Shown: positions 11,505 to 22,239, counted from the first letter of the stretch. The stretch is 64,000 bases of DNA from Methanobacterium spitsbergense (GCF_019931065.1 NZ_JAIOUQ010000003.1:1-64000); one strand, 5' to 3'. Numbers and translations are program-made. The notes: generated by a model not told the origin, from the letters alone.

Positions 11505-11954
11505 TCAGATTACATTTAAAAGTTCTGTAGCTGATACAAATCCTGTCTGCCTTTTAATTTCATTTCCATTTGAATCTAATATAAGAAGTGTTGGATAACC
11601 GTACACTTTGTATTTGGAGGTGATATCGGGATACATATCCCCATTTATTTTTACAAGAACATATTTCTGATCAAATTTCTCTTTAACCTTCTGGTCTGTA
11701 AATGTTTCTTTATTAAGTTCTTTGCAGTAACCACACCAGTCAGCATAAAAATCAATGAAAACTAGTTTATTTGATTTTTGAGACTCTTTTAAAGCAGAAT
11801 TTAGATCAGTATTCCACTGGAGATTTATTTGATCATTTTGATTTTGTAGCTGTTTAGAATTATTCTGTCCTTGAAAACTTGAAATTGTAAATATAATACC
11901 TACACATACCACAACAACTACAAATACAAGTAATATTTTTTTCAAATAGTCCAT
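11505..11954 (-). CDS. membrane-anchored thioredoxin-like protein
   Basis: The 149-residue protein has an N-terminal hydrophobic anchor ([15 protein letters not shown], residues 8-22), a linker rich in Gln and Asn, and a thioredoxin domain with the active site WCGYC (C74, C77) in FIDFYADWCGYCKELN. The cis-proline side GYPTLLILDSNGNE is intact. It resembles the C-terminal domain of DsbD and probably keeps external proteins reduced, fed by the CcdA protein downstream. Both genes are on the minus strand with a 12-base gap. Confidence 0.88.
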   Translation of the reverse strand: MDYLKKILLVFVVVVVCVGIIFTISSFQGQNNSKQLQNQNDQINLQWNTDLNSALKESQKSNKLVFIDFYADWCGYCKELNKETFTDQKVKEKFDQKYVLVKINGDMYPDITSKYKVYGYPTLLILDSNGNEIKRQTGFVSATELLNVI

Positions 11955-12043
11955 GATCTGCTTATATAATCATAGTATAACTATTTTGCTAAAAGTTGTT
12001 AACTTTCTAATTAATCTGTATCAAAATTTAAGAATTGTTAAAG

Positions 12044-12916
12044 TTAAGATTTATTGCTTAACATTAAAACAATATTATCTCCAAGATCAACACCTATATC
12101 CCTTGCTACTGGCCTGCATTTAGCATTTAGTAGGCAAAAGACGGGTTTCATCTTCAGATCCATTTCACCTAAACCTTCATAATTTCCCAATCCCTTGGCT
12201 ATAACCATGTCAGATTCATGGAATAATTTCATAAACTCTGCAGACACATCCTGTTCTATCACTCCAATTGAATCTGTACCTGTTGTTGTGAGTTTGGCTA
12301 AATCATTTAAACCTATTTTTAGAGCATCCTCAATACATGCGTCATTTAATATAGGTTTTTCTTTAAGGGCAACTGTAACTTCAACATCATATTCTACTAG
12401 TTTTTCTATGAGAATCTTATCAAAAACAATTTCTCCTATGTTATCTGCAAGATAAAGAACGGTTTTACATTTATTTAATTCACTTTCAAGCTCTTTTGAA
12501 TGGTCTAAAGTAGGATTTTTCCCCATAGTTTTAATTATCAAAGATTCCATGTCCGTATCCAATCCAAGAGCACCAAAATCAATGACATTACCTGCTATTG
12601 CAACTTTAATACAACTTTTTAGATCTTTTTCTTCCCCTAGAATTTTTTCCACTTTTGGAAGGAAATCCATTGCAATATCATTAGATATTTCCCTTTCTTT
12701 GCTGTAAGGATCTTTATTCCCAGTTTCTTGCTTTATGGTTCTGTGAACCTCAGTGCCTATAACATTGGATACAGCCCCAATATGGAAATTTTCTGAAACA
12801 ATTTTCACCACTTTTTCGGTGACTTCCATCTTTAATGAATCATTGTTGGTTGCAAGATCTAATGCTTCTCTTGTCTGTCTTAAAAAACATGCTGCACATT
12901 CATAGTGAACTTTCAT
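12044..12916 (-). CDS. DUF89/ARMT1-like metal-dependent phosphatase
   Basis: A 290-residue member of the DUF89 family, whose characterised members are metal-dependent phosphatases thought to destroy damaged or excess phosphometabolites. The N-terminal CAACFLRQTREA holds the archaeal C8-x2-C11 pair. The metal and phosphate sites appear as ADNIGEIVFDKIL in the centre and DMVIAKGLGNYEGLGE near the C-terminus, both typical. The length is normal for the archaeal form. The ATG follows a weak leader, GGAGATAAT. The actual substrate is not indicated by its neighbours. Confidence 0.8.
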   Translation of the reverse strand: MKVHYECAACFLRQTREALDLATNNDSLKMEVTEKVVKIVSENFHIGAVSNVIGTEVHRTIKQETGNKDPYSKEREISNDIAMDFLPKVEKILGEEKDLKSCIKVAIAGNVIDFGALGLDTDMESLIIKTMGKNPTLDHSKELESELNKCKTVLYLADNIGEIVFDKILIEKLVEYDVEVTVALKEKPILNDACIEDALKIGLNDLAKLTTTGTDSIGVIEQDVSAEFMKLFHESDMVIAKGLGNYEGLGEMDLKMKPVFCLLNAKCRPVARDIGVDLGDNIVLMLSNKS

Positions 12917-12993
12917 ATTATCTCCAAATAGTTTAACATTTTAATAAATTCATTAGTTAATTCAATAAATAAAATGATCAGGTAGAATAATTT

Positions 12994-14007
12994 TTATATA
13001 ATTTGTGGAACTGGTGCAAGACAAAGTATGAAAATTATTAACATGACAACAGCCAGGATCTTCCTGCTTACTGTCAACTTGGAAACATTATCTAGTGCAC
13101 CAGGATGTCTTCTGTTTAATACCAATATCAACATCATAAGTAAGGCCATTGGTATCCATCCAAGTAAAAATGTAACAAATACACCAACTATAGATATTAT
13201 TCTGTGAATTTTTTCAGTGAACAGCGACCTTACTATATGTCCTCCATCCAAAAAGGCCACAGGCATTAGGTTAAGAAGTGTAACTATTATTCCAACCCAA
13301 CCTGCAAATGCAATTGGATGAAACTGCAGTTCATATCCTGAAGGTATATTCGGTGCTAAAAAGTACATTAATATACTCATAATAGGTGGTGGATAAAAAA
13401 TCATAGACCCTGATATTACAGGAGTAATTTTCGACAGGTATATTCCAATTACAAGGACGGGGACTGCTATAATAATACCTGCAAGTGGCCCACTGAATCC
13501 CAAGTCAAAAAGGGAATTTTTATTAGGTATGGGGGATTTAACATTTATTACTGCACCAAATGTCCCTATAAAAGTCGGAGCAGGTACAAAATAGGGTAAT
13601 GTGGATTGTACATTGTGTTTTCTAGCTGCATAATAATGAGCTGTTTCATGTACTCCGAGTATTCCTAATAATGCTACAGCAAATGCTATTCCATCCCATA
13701 TGTTACCACCAGCAACATTATAACCTGCAAATATCGTGGTTGCTACTGTTGCAATGAATAGAATTATGTTTATATGGATACGGGATTCACTCTTCTCTTT
13801 TTTACTAGCAATTCCTATTGTGTATCTTCCTTCAACACTTTCAATGAACGGAATGTAACCTACTTTATTTAGATCCTTTATTAATTTCGAAAAGTTATTG
13901 TAATCATAATTTTTAACAGTAAAAAAAGATCCTTTTGGTGTTGTATGAAATCCAGTTATTTTGAAGTACCTTGATATATATTCCTCAATTAGATCATAGT
14001 CTTTCAA
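12994..14007 (-). CDS. site-2 protease family (M50) membrane metalloprotease
   Basis: The 337-residue protein has a soluble N-terminal domain of about 78 residues, then a membrane protease core. The zinc-binding HETAH (H120, E121, H124) lies in GILGVHETAHYYAARKH, and the third-ligand motif is LMPVAFLDGGHIVRSLF near residue 250. About seven hydrophobic helices surround these sites. Site-2 proteases cut membrane-bound regulators; no such substrate is encoded beside it. The gene lies 65 bases downstream of the ubiquitin-like protein gene on the same strand. Confidence 0.85.
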   Translation of the reverse strand: MKDYDLIEEYISRYFKITGFHTTPKGSFFTVKNYDYNNFSKLIKDLNKVGYIPFIESVEGRYTIGIASKKEKSESRIHINIILFIATVATTIFAGYNVAGGNIWDGIAFAVALLGILGVHETAHYYAARKHNVQSTLPYFVPAPTFIGTFGAVINVKSPIPNKNSLFDLGFSGPLAGIIIAVPVLVIGIYLSKITPVISGSMIFYPPPIMSILMYFLAPNIPSGYELQFHPIAFAGWVGIIVTLLNLMPVAFLDGGHIVRSLFTEKIHRIISIVGVFVTFLLGWIPMALLMMLILVLNRRHPGALDNVSKLTVSRKILAVVMLIIFILCLAPVPQII

Positions 14008-14072
14008 AGATTTACATCCCCAATTTATAAAATTTGATCTTCTTAGTTGAATGTTTAATTTAAACTAATAAC

Positions 14073-14273
14073 TCATCCACCATAAATAACTTGTATAACT
14101 TCTATTAAGTCCCCTTCTTCAACCAGTTCTTCATCAATTACTATACAATTATTTTTTTTAACAACAACTGTTTCTGATGCAATATCAATATCATTGAGGA
14201 GATCTTTAATAGTATTATTCTCATTAATTTCAATTAACTCTTCTCTTTCACCAATAACCAACTTTATTTGCAT
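14073..14273 (-). CDS. MoaD/ThiS/SAMP-like ubiquitin-fold sulfur carrier
   Basis: A 66-residue beta-grasp protein ending in the diglycine YGG, which is adenylated and thiolated in this family. The chain pattern (MQIKLVIGEREE, NNTIKDLLNDIDI, EELVEEGDLIEVIQVIYGG) matches MoaD/ThiS proteins and archaeal SAMPs. The ATG follows AAGGAGAAAATTC. It lies directly downstream of the tRNA thiolase gene on the same strand, so its likely job is to hand sulfur to that enzyme, as SAMP2 does for NcsA in haloarchaea. A role in molybdopterin or thiamine synthesis is possible but has no support nearby. Confidence 0.8.
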   Translation of the reverse strand: MQIKLVIGEREELIEINENNTIKDLLNDIDIASETVVVKKNNCIVIDEELVEEGDLIEVIQVIYGG

Positions 14274-14407
14274 GAATTTTCTCCTTTATTCAAAATATTC
14301 ATAAATATCTAAATATATTTTTTAGAAGCTCTCTTTTATATTAAGAATAATCTTTTAATATAAATTATATTTAATAATAAATTTATTTTTGGAAAAATTT
14401 GATTGTA

Positions 14408-15352
14408 TTAATCTACTTCAGATTCTTCCCATGATTCTAAAAAGCTGCATACTTTACAAAGGCGTGCTGCACTTGGTTCCCCACATTTTTCACATCCCCT
14501 CACTAAGGACTCTGTAGAAAATTCCTTTTTCAAAACAGGTTTCATCTTATCAAAACCTCTTAATGTAGAGTACATTATGGTTGGATGTTCATTTGATAGT
14601 TGTTTTAAGAAACTACCAACTTCTGCGCGGAATGATTCTCCGGCATATGGGCAGCCTGCAAAGTGTACTTCAAGTTCTTTTGCAATAACATATAATCCAA
14701 TCTCTTTTTCGGGTATTTCTCGAAGCGGTTTAATTTTTATTGTAAACATCTCATTTTTTGTTTCTGATTTGGGGCCAATTCTTGTTAGATTATGTATGTT
14801 CCCTTCAAGGTAACTCATGACAATTGATTGGGTTTCATCGTCAAGATTGTGTCCTGTAGCTATTTTGGTAGCACCTTCTTCTCTTGCAACTCTATTAAAT
14901 ATCCAGCGTCTGAAAACCCCACAATATGTACATGCGTTCCTTCTACCATCTTTAAGAGTATTTTGTGCTATTATATCATCGAGAGTCTTTCCAAAATACT
15001 CCTTAAACGTCACAACTCTATGTTCTACACTCAATTTTCTTGCATTTCTAGCAGCAATTTCAACTCCTTCTTCTCTGTAACCATGTATTCCCTCATCTAT
15101 TGTAACTGCTATAATATCTATAATATTTCTTTTCCGAAGAGAGTTAAGAACATCAAGAAGCATTACGCTATCCTTGCCGCCTGAAAGGCCTAATAATACT
15201 TTGTCACCTTTTTCAATAAGCTTATATTTGCGAATATCTTTAATAACTTTATTTTGGGTTGATTTAATAAAGCAGTCTTTACATAATTTCTGACCCGATT
15301 GTTTTTTTTTAATTATGATATTGGGATTACCGCATTTATCACATGAATTCAT
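14408..15352 (-). CDS. tRNA 2-thiolation protein of the NcsA/Ctu1 (TIGR00269) family
   Basis: This PP-loop ATPase adenylates a uridine, most likely U34 of Lys/Glu/Gln tRNAs, for replacement of oxygen by sulfur. The 314-residue chain has an N-terminal zinc module (CDKCG and CKDCF), the PP-loop [17 protein letters not shown] near residue 55, a [10 protein letters not shown] segment with the catalytic-type CxxC near 140, and a C-terminal zinc module ([17 protein letters not shown]). ATG at 15352 is chosen because TAGGAGAACAAAT precedes it; the frame runs seven codons further up. Its neighbour at 14073 encodes the probable sulfur carrier. Confidence 0.85.
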   Translation of the reverse strand: MNSCDKCGNPNIIIKKKQSGQKLCKDCFIKSTQNKVIKDIRKYKLIEKGDKVLLGLSGGKDSVMLLDVLNSLRKRNIIDIIAVTIDEGIHGYREEGVEIAARNARKLSVEHRVVTFKEYFGKTLDDIIAQNTLKDGRRNACTYCGVFRRWIFNRVAREEGATKIATGHNLDDETQSIVMSYLEGNIHNLTRIGPKSETKNEMFTIKIKPLREIPEKEIGLYVIAKELEVHFAGCPYAGESFRAEVGSFLKQLSNEHPTIMYSTLRGFDKMKPVLKKEFSTESLVRGCEKCGEPSAARLCKVCSFLESWEESEVD

Positions 15353-15427
15353 ATTTGTTCTCCTAGATTGCACTGTTAAATCAAATTTACTCTAACTTTT
15401 GTAATGAAATAATTCTTTTTAATTCAT

Positions 15428-17029
15428 CTAATTATAAATTCTCTTGAAAAGTGGAAAGTCTTGGATATAATTCTTACCAATTTTAGATGCAATTTCCGCT
15501 TTTTCAAGCTCTGAACCTAGGTAGGTTGCATGCTCCATTCTTGAAATTAAATTCCGTTTTAATATTTCATCATATACTGCCTTTGCTGTATTTCCCTTTA
15601 TTGCAATTTGAGGTTCCATTTTTAGATAGTGAATTACTTTTATCTGTTCATCCTCAATCATGATCTTAAAACTGCCTGAAGGATCATGCTTAAATTTATA
15701 GTCTTCTACAGCTTGAACAATAGGAATATTAAATTCTTCTGAGATTATATCAGATTTACGCTTGTCTTTAAATAACACGAGATTTATCCCAAGGTCTTTT
15801 GGAATAGAATTCCTGTTTTTCGATAAAAACATCATTTTTGAAGAAATTGCAAGTTCTTTAACACTGCCCATAGTTTTTCCACTCTCTTCCGGTGTGAAAA
15901 GTACACTTGCACCGAGTTCCATTGCAATACCTGAAAGAAGTGCATTTACTCCAACAGAATCTGCATCTAATAGTTCAGTTACATTACCAACTCCAAAGAA
16001 TACAGGCTCTCTATTTTTTTCTTTGAATTGTCTACAAGCTAGTATAGAATCCACAATACTTCTGCTGTTAATTGGATCAAGAATAAGATCTGCTAAAACA
16101 TCAATTTTACTGCATTTCATCCTCATTTCTTCAATGGATTTAACCCTTTCATCAACTGTTTCTGGCACCCAATTTTTACTGTAATCTGTTGGTAGGATAA
16201 CAGCAGGAATATTCTTATCTTCAATATGGGGGAGAACTTCTTCACAATTACCATGATCCAGACTTAAAACCATATCAACACCAGCTTCAACTGCAGATTT
16301 AATCTCTACGGGATTTAAAGTATCAATGCTTATAGCAACATCCAAATGTTCCTTCAGTAGAGTTATCATTTTAGGTATACGTTCCACTTTGGTTTCACCA
16401 GCTATCATACCTAAATCAACCATATCCGCTCCGGATTTAACAAAATATTTTGCCCTTTTTAACAGTTCATAATCGCTTAATAAAGGAGCATTAGCTATTT
16501 CAGCAAGTACTCTCATAGGAAAATCTTGTCCAACCGGCATTGCACCAACAAGAATATTTTCTGGTTTTTTAAGGAGTTTTTGAATGTTCTTATCATTATT
16601 CTCAAATTCTTCAATGAATTTGAAAGCCCTTTTCCGGAGTTCATCTTCGATTAGTTTATCAGCAGGAATACTGGAGGATAGAGTGAGTTTATTGATCATC
16701 TCAATGACTATGGCGATGTCTGCTGCATCTTTAGGCCCTTTATACGTATTAATACCCATTTTATCTTTAACGTAATTAACATCTTTCCGTATTAAACCTG
16801 GAGTTAATATAATATCAAATGATTTAATGTCAAAGATTGGCTGGTTTGTATTAGAATTATCAGAATGATTTAAACCATATCTTTCAATTTCTTCAACTAT
16901 CTTTTTGGGGGTTAAAAATGCTGCTATGGGTGTGTTAACTACGTGTACATGCACATCATGCTTGGATTTGGATGATTCTTTTTTTACCAACTGACTTGCT
17001 AGTTTTCCTGTGATTATAAGTATTTTCAT
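15428..17029 (-). CDS. dihydropteroate synthase-like protein (TIGR00284 type)
   Basis: A 533-residue archaeal protein with a dihydropteroate-synthase-like TIM barrel in the middle ([20 protein letters not shown], then [20 protein letters not shown], then [16 protein letters not shown]), an N-terminal domain of about 150 residues and a C-terminal DUF4346-like domain. It is much longer than bacterial FolP (about 280). Methanogens use tetrahydromethanopterin, so a pterin step is the natural guess, but the reaction of this family is not settled. ATG at 17029 is preferred over 17041: GGGGCG lies just before it. It is divergent from the por operon with about 110 bases between. Confidence 0.75.
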   Translation of the reverse strand: MKILIITGKLASQLVKKESSKSKHDVHVHVVNTPIAAFLTPKKIVEEIERYGLNHSDNSNTNQPIFDIKSFDIILTPGLIRKDVNYVKDKMGINTYKGPKDAADIAIVIEMINKLTLSSSIPADKLIEDELRKRAFKFIEEFENNDKNIQKLLKKPENILVGAMPVGQDFPMRVLAEIANAPLLSDYELLKRAKYFVKSGADMVDLGMIAGETKVERIPKMITLLKEHLDVAISIDTLNPVEIKSAVEAGVDMVLSLDHGNCEEVLPHIEDKNIPAVILPTDYSKNWVPETVDERVKSIEEMRMKCSKIDVLADLILDPINSRSIVDSILACRQFKEKNREPVFFGVGNVTELLDADSVGVNALLSGIAMELGASVLFTPEESGKTMGSVKELAISSKMMFLSKNRNSIPKDLGINLVLFKDKRKSDIISEEFNIPIVQAVEDYKFKHDPSGSFKIMIEDEQIKVIHYLKMEPQIAIKGNTAKAVYDEILKRNLISRMEHATYLGSELEKAEIASKIGKNYIQDFPLFKRIYN

Positions 17030-17054
17030 AAAACGCCCCATTTATTTAATTAAC

Positions 17055-17097
17055 TAAGATCATTTACTATAAGATCGTTACCAACACGTATATATAT
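17055..17097. promoter_or_regulatory. por promoter region with TAAGATC direct repeat
   Basis: TAAGATC occurs twice in direct orientation, at 17055-17061 and 17070-17076, 15 bases apart. A TATA box, GTATATATAT, follows at 17088-17097, about 45 bases before the porC start. The repeat could bind a regulator of por, of the divergent gene, or both. Confidence 0.4.
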
Positions 17098-17100
17098 TAC

Positions 17101-17134
<34 letters not shown>

Positions 17135-17140
17135 TGAGTG

Positions 17141-17677
17141 ATGATTGAAGTTCGCTTTCACGGACGTGGAGGACAGGGTGCAGTTACAGCTGCGGAGATA
17201 CTTGCAAAGGCCGCTTTTGAAGACGGTAAATACTGTCAGGCGTTCCCATTTTTCGGGGTTGAAAGAAGAGGCGCCCCAGTTATGGCATTTACCAGAATAG
17301 ATGACCAGCCAATTAGAAGAAGGTATCAAGTTTACAATCCAGACTATGTCGTAGTTCTGGATGATGGGCTTTTAGAAGTCGTGGATGTATTTTCAGGGCT
17401 TAAAGATGGAGGAAAAATAATAATAAACACCAATAATGGTGTAGAAACAATTAACGGTGCAGAGATCCACAAAGTTGATGCAACAGGAATAGCACTTGAC
17501 ATTTTGGGTGTTCCAATCGTTAACACCATATTATTAGGAGCATTTGCAGGTGTTACTGGTGCAGTTTCAATCGAATCGATTATAAAAATTATAAAAGAAA
17601 CCTTCAGCGGAGAAATAGGTGAAAAGAACGCCAAAGCCGCAAAACTAGCTTACGACGCTGCAAAAGAGGGACATTAA
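17141..17677 (+). CDS. porC: pyruvate:ferredoxin oxidoreductase, gamma subunit
   Basis: First gene of porCDABEF. The 178-residue gamma subunit begins [20 protein letters not shown], the standard N-terminus of the POR gamma domain, and carries [20 protein letters not shown]. The complex reversibly converts acetyl-CoA, CO2 and reduced ferredoxin to pyruvate and CoA; in a methanogen it runs towards pyruvate for biosynthesis. ATG at 17141 is preferred to GTG at 17138 because GGAGGT at 17128-17133 is spaced seven bases from it. Confidence 0.93.
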   Translation: MIEVRFHGRGGQGAVTAAEILAKAAFEDGKYCQAFPFFGVERRGAPVMAFTRIDDQPIRRRYQVYNPDYVVVLDDGLLEVVDVFSGLKDGGKIIINTNNGVETINGAEIHKVDATGIALDILGVPIVNTILLGAFAGVTGAVSIESIIKIIKETFSGEIGEKNAKAAKLAYDAAKEGH

Positions 17678-17704
17678 ATAAATTAATATAATAAAGGTGA
17701 TTTC

Positions 17705-17947
17705 ATGGTATCAATAGGAGCAGCAGTTAAAGAACCGGGCAGTACCCGTCAAAATAAAACAGGTAGCTGGAGAACATTTAAACCCATTCTTGACAAGGAT
17801 AAGTGCATAAAATGCGTAAACTGTATAATGTTCTGTCCTGAAGGATGTGTAAACAAGGATTATGACATTGACTACGATTTCTGTAAAGGATGCGGCATAT
17901 GCGCAGAAGAATGTCCTGTAAAAGCAATAAAAATGGAGAGAGAATAA
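17705..17947 (+). CDS. porD: pyruvate:ferredoxin oxidoreductase, delta (ferredoxin) subunit
   Basis: An 80-residue ferredoxin-like subunit with two [4Fe-4S] motifs, [15 protein letters not shown] and [17 protein letters not shown], that pass electrons between the catalytic core and external ferredoxin. The N-terminal [16 protein letters not shown] is typical of PorD. AAAGGTGATTTC precedes the ATG. The next gene starts one base after its stop. Confidence 0.93.
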   Translation: MVSIGAAVKEPGSTRQNKTGSWRTFKPILDKDKCIKCVNCIMFCPEGCVNKDYDIDYDFCKGCGICAEECPVKAIKMERE

Positions 17948-17948
17948 A

Positions 17949-19100
17949 ATGGTTATTAAAGTGATGTCTGCAAACCAAGCAATTGCAGAAGCAGTCAAAC
18001 TTGCAAATCCAAAGGTTATTCCAGTTTATCCCATAACACCCCAGACAACCATATCCGAATACCTTGCAAAATATGTTGCTGACGGAGAAATAGATGCAGA
18101 GTATATCAGAGTAGAATCAGAGCACAGTGCAATAAGTGCTAGTTTAGGTGCTTCTGGTACCGGTGTAAGGGTATTCACAGCAACATCATCACAGGGACTT
18201 GCTTTGATGCATGAAATAATCTTTGCTGCTGCAGGTTTAAGATTACCTGTGGTTATGGCTGATGCCAACAGAGCATTATCTGCCCCATTAAGTATTTGGA
18301 ATGATCAGCAGGATTCAATATCAGAAAGGGATTCAGGCTGGATGCAAATATATGCTGAAAACGGTCAGGAAGCACTTGATTCGATATTGCTGGCCTACCG
18401 GATTTCAGAAGATAAAAATGTTCTTCTTCCAAGTATGGTATGTATTGATGGTTTTATATTAACACACACAGTTGATCCTGTTGATGTACCTGAAAAAGAG
18501 AAGGTAGAGAAGTTTTTACCCCCATATAAACCAGATCATGCATATCTTGATCCAAAAAGACCAATGTCAATTGGTACATTCACTGACCCTGGCTATTATA
18601 TGGACGCACGCCACGATATGGAACTGGCAATGGAAAGGGCTCAAAAAATCATAGCCAAAGCTCACACAGAATTTTCGGAGATTTTCGGAAGGGATTACGA
18701 CTTTGTTGAAAAGTACAGATCCGAAGATGCCGACCTAATAATTGTTGCAATGGGATCCATATGTAGTACAATTAAGGATGTTGTGGATGAGCTTAGAGAT
18801 GCTGGAGAAAAAATTGGGCTGGTACGTGTAAGGGTTTTCAGACCATTCCCAACCAACCAAATATATGAAGCAATTAAGGGTGCTTCAAAAATCGGCGTAA
18901 TCGATAAAAATGTCTCCTTCAGCGTAGGTGGGGTACTAACTACCGAAATCAGATCAAAAACAGGTTTAGATGCCTCTGGATTCATAGTGGGTCTAGGAGG
19001 AAGGGATATTAAACCTTCAGATATAAAGGAAATAATTGAAAAAACTAAAAATCCAACTAAACATACACAGTGGATAGGACTAAACAAGGAGGAGCTTTAA
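17949..19100 (+). CDS. porA: pyruvate:ferredoxin oxidoreductase, alpha subunit
   Basis: The 383-residue alpha subunit holds the thiamine-diphosphate pyrimidine domain and part of the pyruvate site: [20 protein letters not shown] near residue 20, [20 protein letters not shown], and [14 protein letters not shown]. The C-terminal part ([20 protein letters not shown]) is the transketolase C-terminal-like domain. Length is normal for the four-subunit archaeal enzyme. It is coupled tightly to porD and porB. Confidence 0.94.
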   Translation: MVIKVMSANQAIAEAVKLANPKVIPVYPITPQTTISEYLAKYVADGEIDAEYIRVESEHSAISASLGASGTGVRVFTATSSQGLALMHEIIFAAAGLRLPVVMADANRALSAPLSIWNDQQDSISERDSGWMQIYAENGQEALDSILLAYRISEDKNVLLPSMVCIDGFILTHTVDPVDVPEKEKVEKFLPPYKPDHAYLDPKRPMSIGTFTDPGYYMDARHDMELAMERAQKIIAKAHTEFSEIFGRDYDFVEKYRSEDADLIIVAMGSICSTIKDVVDELRDAGEKIGLVRVRVFRPFPTNQIYEAIKGASKIGVIDKNVSFSVGGVLTTEIRSKTGLDASGFIVGLGGRDIKPSDIKEIIEKTKNPTKHTQWIGLNKEEL

Positions 19101-19967
19101 ATGGAAATATCTGACAAAGAATTCCTTGCACCTGGACATAGAGCCTGCGCTGGATGTGGCGCAACAATAGGTGTCAGACTCGCCCTCAAAGTGTTGGGCG
19201 AAAACACAGTAGCAGTATCTGCAACTGGTTGTTTAGAAGTTATAACAACTCCTTATCCTGAAACTTCATGGGAAATACCATGGATGCATGTTGCATTCGA
19301 AAATGCTGCAGCAGTTGCATCGGGTGTTGAAGCTGCACTGAAATCACAGGGAAAAACAGATACAACGGTTGTTGTATTTGGTGGAGATGGAGGAACAGCA
19401 GATATTGGGCTTCAAGCTCTCTCAGGAGCTATGGAACGAGGACATAACCTAATTTACATATGTTACGATAATGAAGCCTACATGAATACAGGTATCCAAA
19501 GAAGTGGAGCAACGCCATACGGAGCATCAACAACTACTTCACCCCATGGTAAAGAAAGTTTTGGTGAAGACAAGCCCAAAAAGAATATGCCTATGATAAT
19601 GGCTGCCCATGGAGTACCATACGTTGCGACTGCTTCAATATCATACCCTGAAGATTTCATGAAAAAGGTTAAAAAAGCCGCAGAAATCGAAGGACCTGCA
19701 TACATTCATCTGCAGCAACCATGTACAACTGGATGGGGTTACAACCCTGCCAAAACCATAGAACTTGGAAGACTAGCGGTTGAAACAGGATCATGGATAC
19801 TCTATGAGATAGAAGAAGGTGAATTCAAAGTCACCTACAGACCACTTCAAAGAAAAATGGTTAAAGAGTACTTGGATGCACAAAAGAGATTTAAACATTT
19901 AACTGACCTCGAAAAAGAAAGGATTCAAAGCCATGTAGATGCAATCTGCATTGAGCTTAAGATATAG
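19101..19967 (+). CDS. porB: pyruvate:ferredoxin oxidoreductase, beta subunit
   Basis: The 288-residue beta subunit binds the thiamine diphosphate and a proximal [4Fe-4S] cluster. It shows [18 protein letters not shown] at the N-terminus, the ThDP/Mg motif [18 protein letters not shown] and [20 protein letters not shown]. The ligand cysteines C17 and C20 and later Cys residues are present. It begins directly after the porA stop, behind AAGGAGGAGCTTTAA. Confidence 0.94.
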   Translation: MEISDKEFLAPGHRACAGCGATIGVRLALKVLGENTVAVSATGCLEVITTPYPETSWEIPWMHVAFENAAAVASGVEAALKSQGKTDTTVVVFGGDGGTADIGLQALSGAMERGHNLIYICYDNEAYMNTGIQRSGATPYGASTTTSPHGKESFGEDKPKKNMPMIMAAHGVPYVATASISYPEDFMKKVKKAAEIEGPAYIHLQQPCTTGWGYNPAKTIELGRLAVETGSWILYEIEEGEFKVTYRPLQRKMVKEYLDAQKRFKHLTDLEKERIQSHVDAICIELKI

Positions 19968-19973
19968 GGGGAT

Positions 19974-20480
19974 ATGAACTTGGATAAGATATTGATTCAA
20001 CCCGACCTCTGTGATGGCTGCGGAGATTGTGAAGAAGCTTGCAGCAAACTCTATGGAACATCAAGGATATCTGTAAGGGAGATTGACGGATCATTCTATC
20101 CAATAATCTGCCAGCAATGTGAAGATGCACCATGCAGGAGGATATGCCCCACAGATGCCATTGAAATGGATATCACCTCTGAAAAATGTATTGGCTGTGG
20201 CCTCTGTATGATGGTTTGTCCATTTGGTTCCATAACCATTCATGAGAGAAAAGCACATAAATGCCACCAATGCCCTGATAAAGAAACACCTGCCTGCATT
20301 AAAGCATGCTCCAAACGGGCCATTGCAAAGGTAGACACAGAAAGGATGAAATTTGACAAACAGAAAGAGCATATTGATAAGCTCAGTAGTCTGGGTAAAA
20401 AGAAAAGAAAAAGCACCAATATGATTGGCATTTTAACAGCAAATTCGAGAACTAAAAAAGTTCTTCACAAGGAGGTCTGA
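19974..20480 (+). CDS. porE: PorE, polyferredoxin-type protein of the por operon
   Basis: A 168-residue protein with four cysteine clusters: [37 protein letters not shown] and [16 protein letters not shown]. Such proteins follow porCDAB in hydrogenotrophic methanogens and are thought to link the enzyme to its low-potential electron donor. The C-terminal 40 residues are basic ([13 protein letters not shown]). It starts six bases after porB and ends one base before porF. The electron-transfer role is family knowledge, not visible in the sequence. Confidence 0.85.
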   Translation: MNLDKILIQPDLCDGCGDCEEACSKLYGTSRISVREIDGSFYPIICQQCEDAPCRRICPTDAIEMDITSEKCIGCGLCMMVCPFGSITIHERKAHKCHQCPDKETPACIKACSKRAIAKVDTERMKFDKQKEHIDKLSSLGKKKRKSTNMIGILTANSRTKKVLHKEV

Positions 20481-20481
20481 A

Positions 20482-20913
20482 ATGAAAGAATTAATTTCAA
20501 AACCAGAGCTCTGTGATGAATGTTCACGATGTGAGCGTGAATGTCCTCAAAATGCAATAAGGGTCATAAGTGGAGTTCCAGTACACTGCCTTCATTGTGC
20601 TAAAGACAGAGCACCTTGTATGACAGTCTGTCCAGAAGATGCAATTGTTGAAATTGACGGTGCCATAGTAATTATGGAAGATGAATGCATAGGTTGTGGA
20701 TTATGCAGAGATTCATGTCCAATAGGTGCTATACATATGGATGAATTTGGAATTGCTAAAAAATGCAATCTCTGTATAGATAAGGATGTACCAATTTGTG
20801 TTTCAACATGCCCTAAAGAAGCACTTAAAATGGATTCTGAAGATGTTTTAACACAGAAACGTGACAAAATTGCAGAGGAACTCCGAAAAGTCAAAATGAT
20901 AATGAAATATTAA
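20482..20913 (+). CDS. porF: PorF, polyferredoxin-type protein of the por operon
   Basis: The last gene of the operon encodes a 143-residue protein with four cysteine clusters: [40 protein letters not shown] and [17 protein letters not shown]. It resembles PorE and CooF-like electron carriers. AAGGAGGTCTGAA precedes the ATG. PorE and PorF probably form an electron-transfer pair for pyruvate synthesis. A T-rich terminator follows immediately. Confidence 0.85.
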   Translation: MKELISKPELCDECSRCERECPQNAIRVISGVPVHCLHCAKDRAPCMTVCPEDAIVEIDGAIVIMEDECIGCGLCRDSCPIGAIHMDEFGIAKKCNLCIDKDVPICVSTCPKEALKMDSEDVLTQKRDKIAEELRKVKMIMKY

Positions 20914-20934
20914 GGGATCTTTTTTTATTCCCTT
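20912..20934 (+). terminator. por operon terminator
   Basis: AAGGGA at 20912-20917 pairs with TCCCTT at 20929-20934, and the loop is mostly T (20920-20926). It directly follows the porF stop and should end the operon transcript. Confidence 0.6.
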
Positions 20935-21143
20935 TAATTATTTATTTGTAAATTTTTTATACAAGAATTATTTTTGAATACTAATTTTTTTAATTTTTGT
21001 ATTATTACTTTAAATATCAAAAAACCTAATTTATTTAAGGGCTTCATTAGATAATAAGTTATATTCTCCCAAATTTACTTAATAACTAATTAATTATTTA
21101 TAAACAAATATAACCCCTAGTATATATTCTTAGAGCTGATCAG

Positions 21144-21986
21144 ATGATAACACAGAAACAAATTGAAGATACTATTTCATTTCTCTATAAAAATTCTGTT
21201 ATTGAACTACCAAATGATGTGAAGAATGCTTTGAAGAAGGCCTATCTTAATGAAACAAATGAAACAGCTAGGCTTAATCTTAAGGCAGTACTTGATAATA
21301 TTGATGCAGCACATACAAATGGGATCCCGATGTGTCAAGATACTGGACTACCCATAGTATTTGTAAAGCTTGGTAACGTAAAAGTTGAAAACCTATATCA
21401 TGGGATAAAAAATGGAGTTGAAAAGGCCACAATTGAAGTACCATTACGTCCCAACGTTGTTGATCCTTTAACACGTGAAAACACAGGTACCAACACAGGT
21501 AAAGGTGTTCCTCTTGTGGATATTGAAATAATTGAAGGGAATTATATTGAATTAACCATTTTTCCAAAAGGATTCGGATCAGAGAACAATAATGCAATGA
21601 AAATGGCACTGCCTGGTGAGGGTATTGAAGGAATAAAAAACTTTGTTGTTGACACAGTTCTTGCTGCAGGCGGAAAACCATGTCCCCCCACTAGGATAGG
21701 TGTAGGAATTGGAGGATCATCCGATTATGCTTTAAAACTAGCCAAAAAAGCATTATTAAGGGAAATTAATTCTAAAAATCCTGATAATCGATTAGATGAA
21801 CTTGAACAAGAATTACTTGAACTTGTAAATTCAACGGGAATCGGTCCAATGGGTTTGGGAGGTAATACAACAGCCCTAGATGTTAAAGTAGAACTTGTTG
21901 ATACCCATACTGCGGGTCTGCCCATTGGCATTTGCATTCAATGCTGGGCTGCGAGACATGCTAGCGCCATTATAAAAGATGAATAA
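21144..21986 (+). CDS. fumarate hydratase, alpha subunit (class I, iron-sulfur)
   Basis: The 280-residue alpha chain of the two-part, oxygen-sensitive fumarase interconverts fumarate and malate in the incomplete reductive TCA branch. [20 protein letters not shown] carries the first cluster cysteine; [18 protein letters not shown] and [13 protein letters not shown] carry others. [20 protein letters not shown] is also typical. The beta chain is not in this window, although it is a separate gene in most methanogens. A distinct promoter region lies upstream and no operon partner is visible. Confidence 0.9.
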   Translation: MITQKQIEDTISFLYKNSVIELPNDVKNALKKAYLNETNETARLNLKAVLDNIDAAHTNGIPMCQDTGLPIVFVKLGNVKVENLYHGIKNGVEKATIEVPLRPNVVDPLTRENTGTNTGKGVPLVDIEIIEGNYIELTIFPKGFGSENNNAMKMALPGEGIEGIKNFVVDTVLAAGGKPCPPTRIGVGIGGSSDYALKLAKKALLREINSKNPDNRLDELEQELLELVNSTGIGPMGLGGNTTALDVKVELVDTHTAGLPIGICIQCWAARHASAIIKDE

Positions 21987-22239
21987 ATCTAATTTAGAGA
22001 GTGCCAGACTTATTTCAAAATCGATAAAAAAGTTAATCATACCAAGTTAAATACAAAAACAATAAATTAAGAGAATTAGATCACTGTAATAAGAAAATCT
22101 AATAACGGGTCCAGAAAATTTTTAACTTAGATAACAGATGTTTGAATACACAATTCCAGTATTGTTAACCATAATAAAATGATTAATATAATTCATTATA
22201 CTCACTTATATAAAAATTAAAAAGAGGATTTAACTATTT

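Noticed and set aside
21280..21681. A 133-residue frame rich in Leu and Gln on the minus strand within fumarase.
   Set aside because: It is entirely inside a confident gene and is a shadow of its codon pattern.
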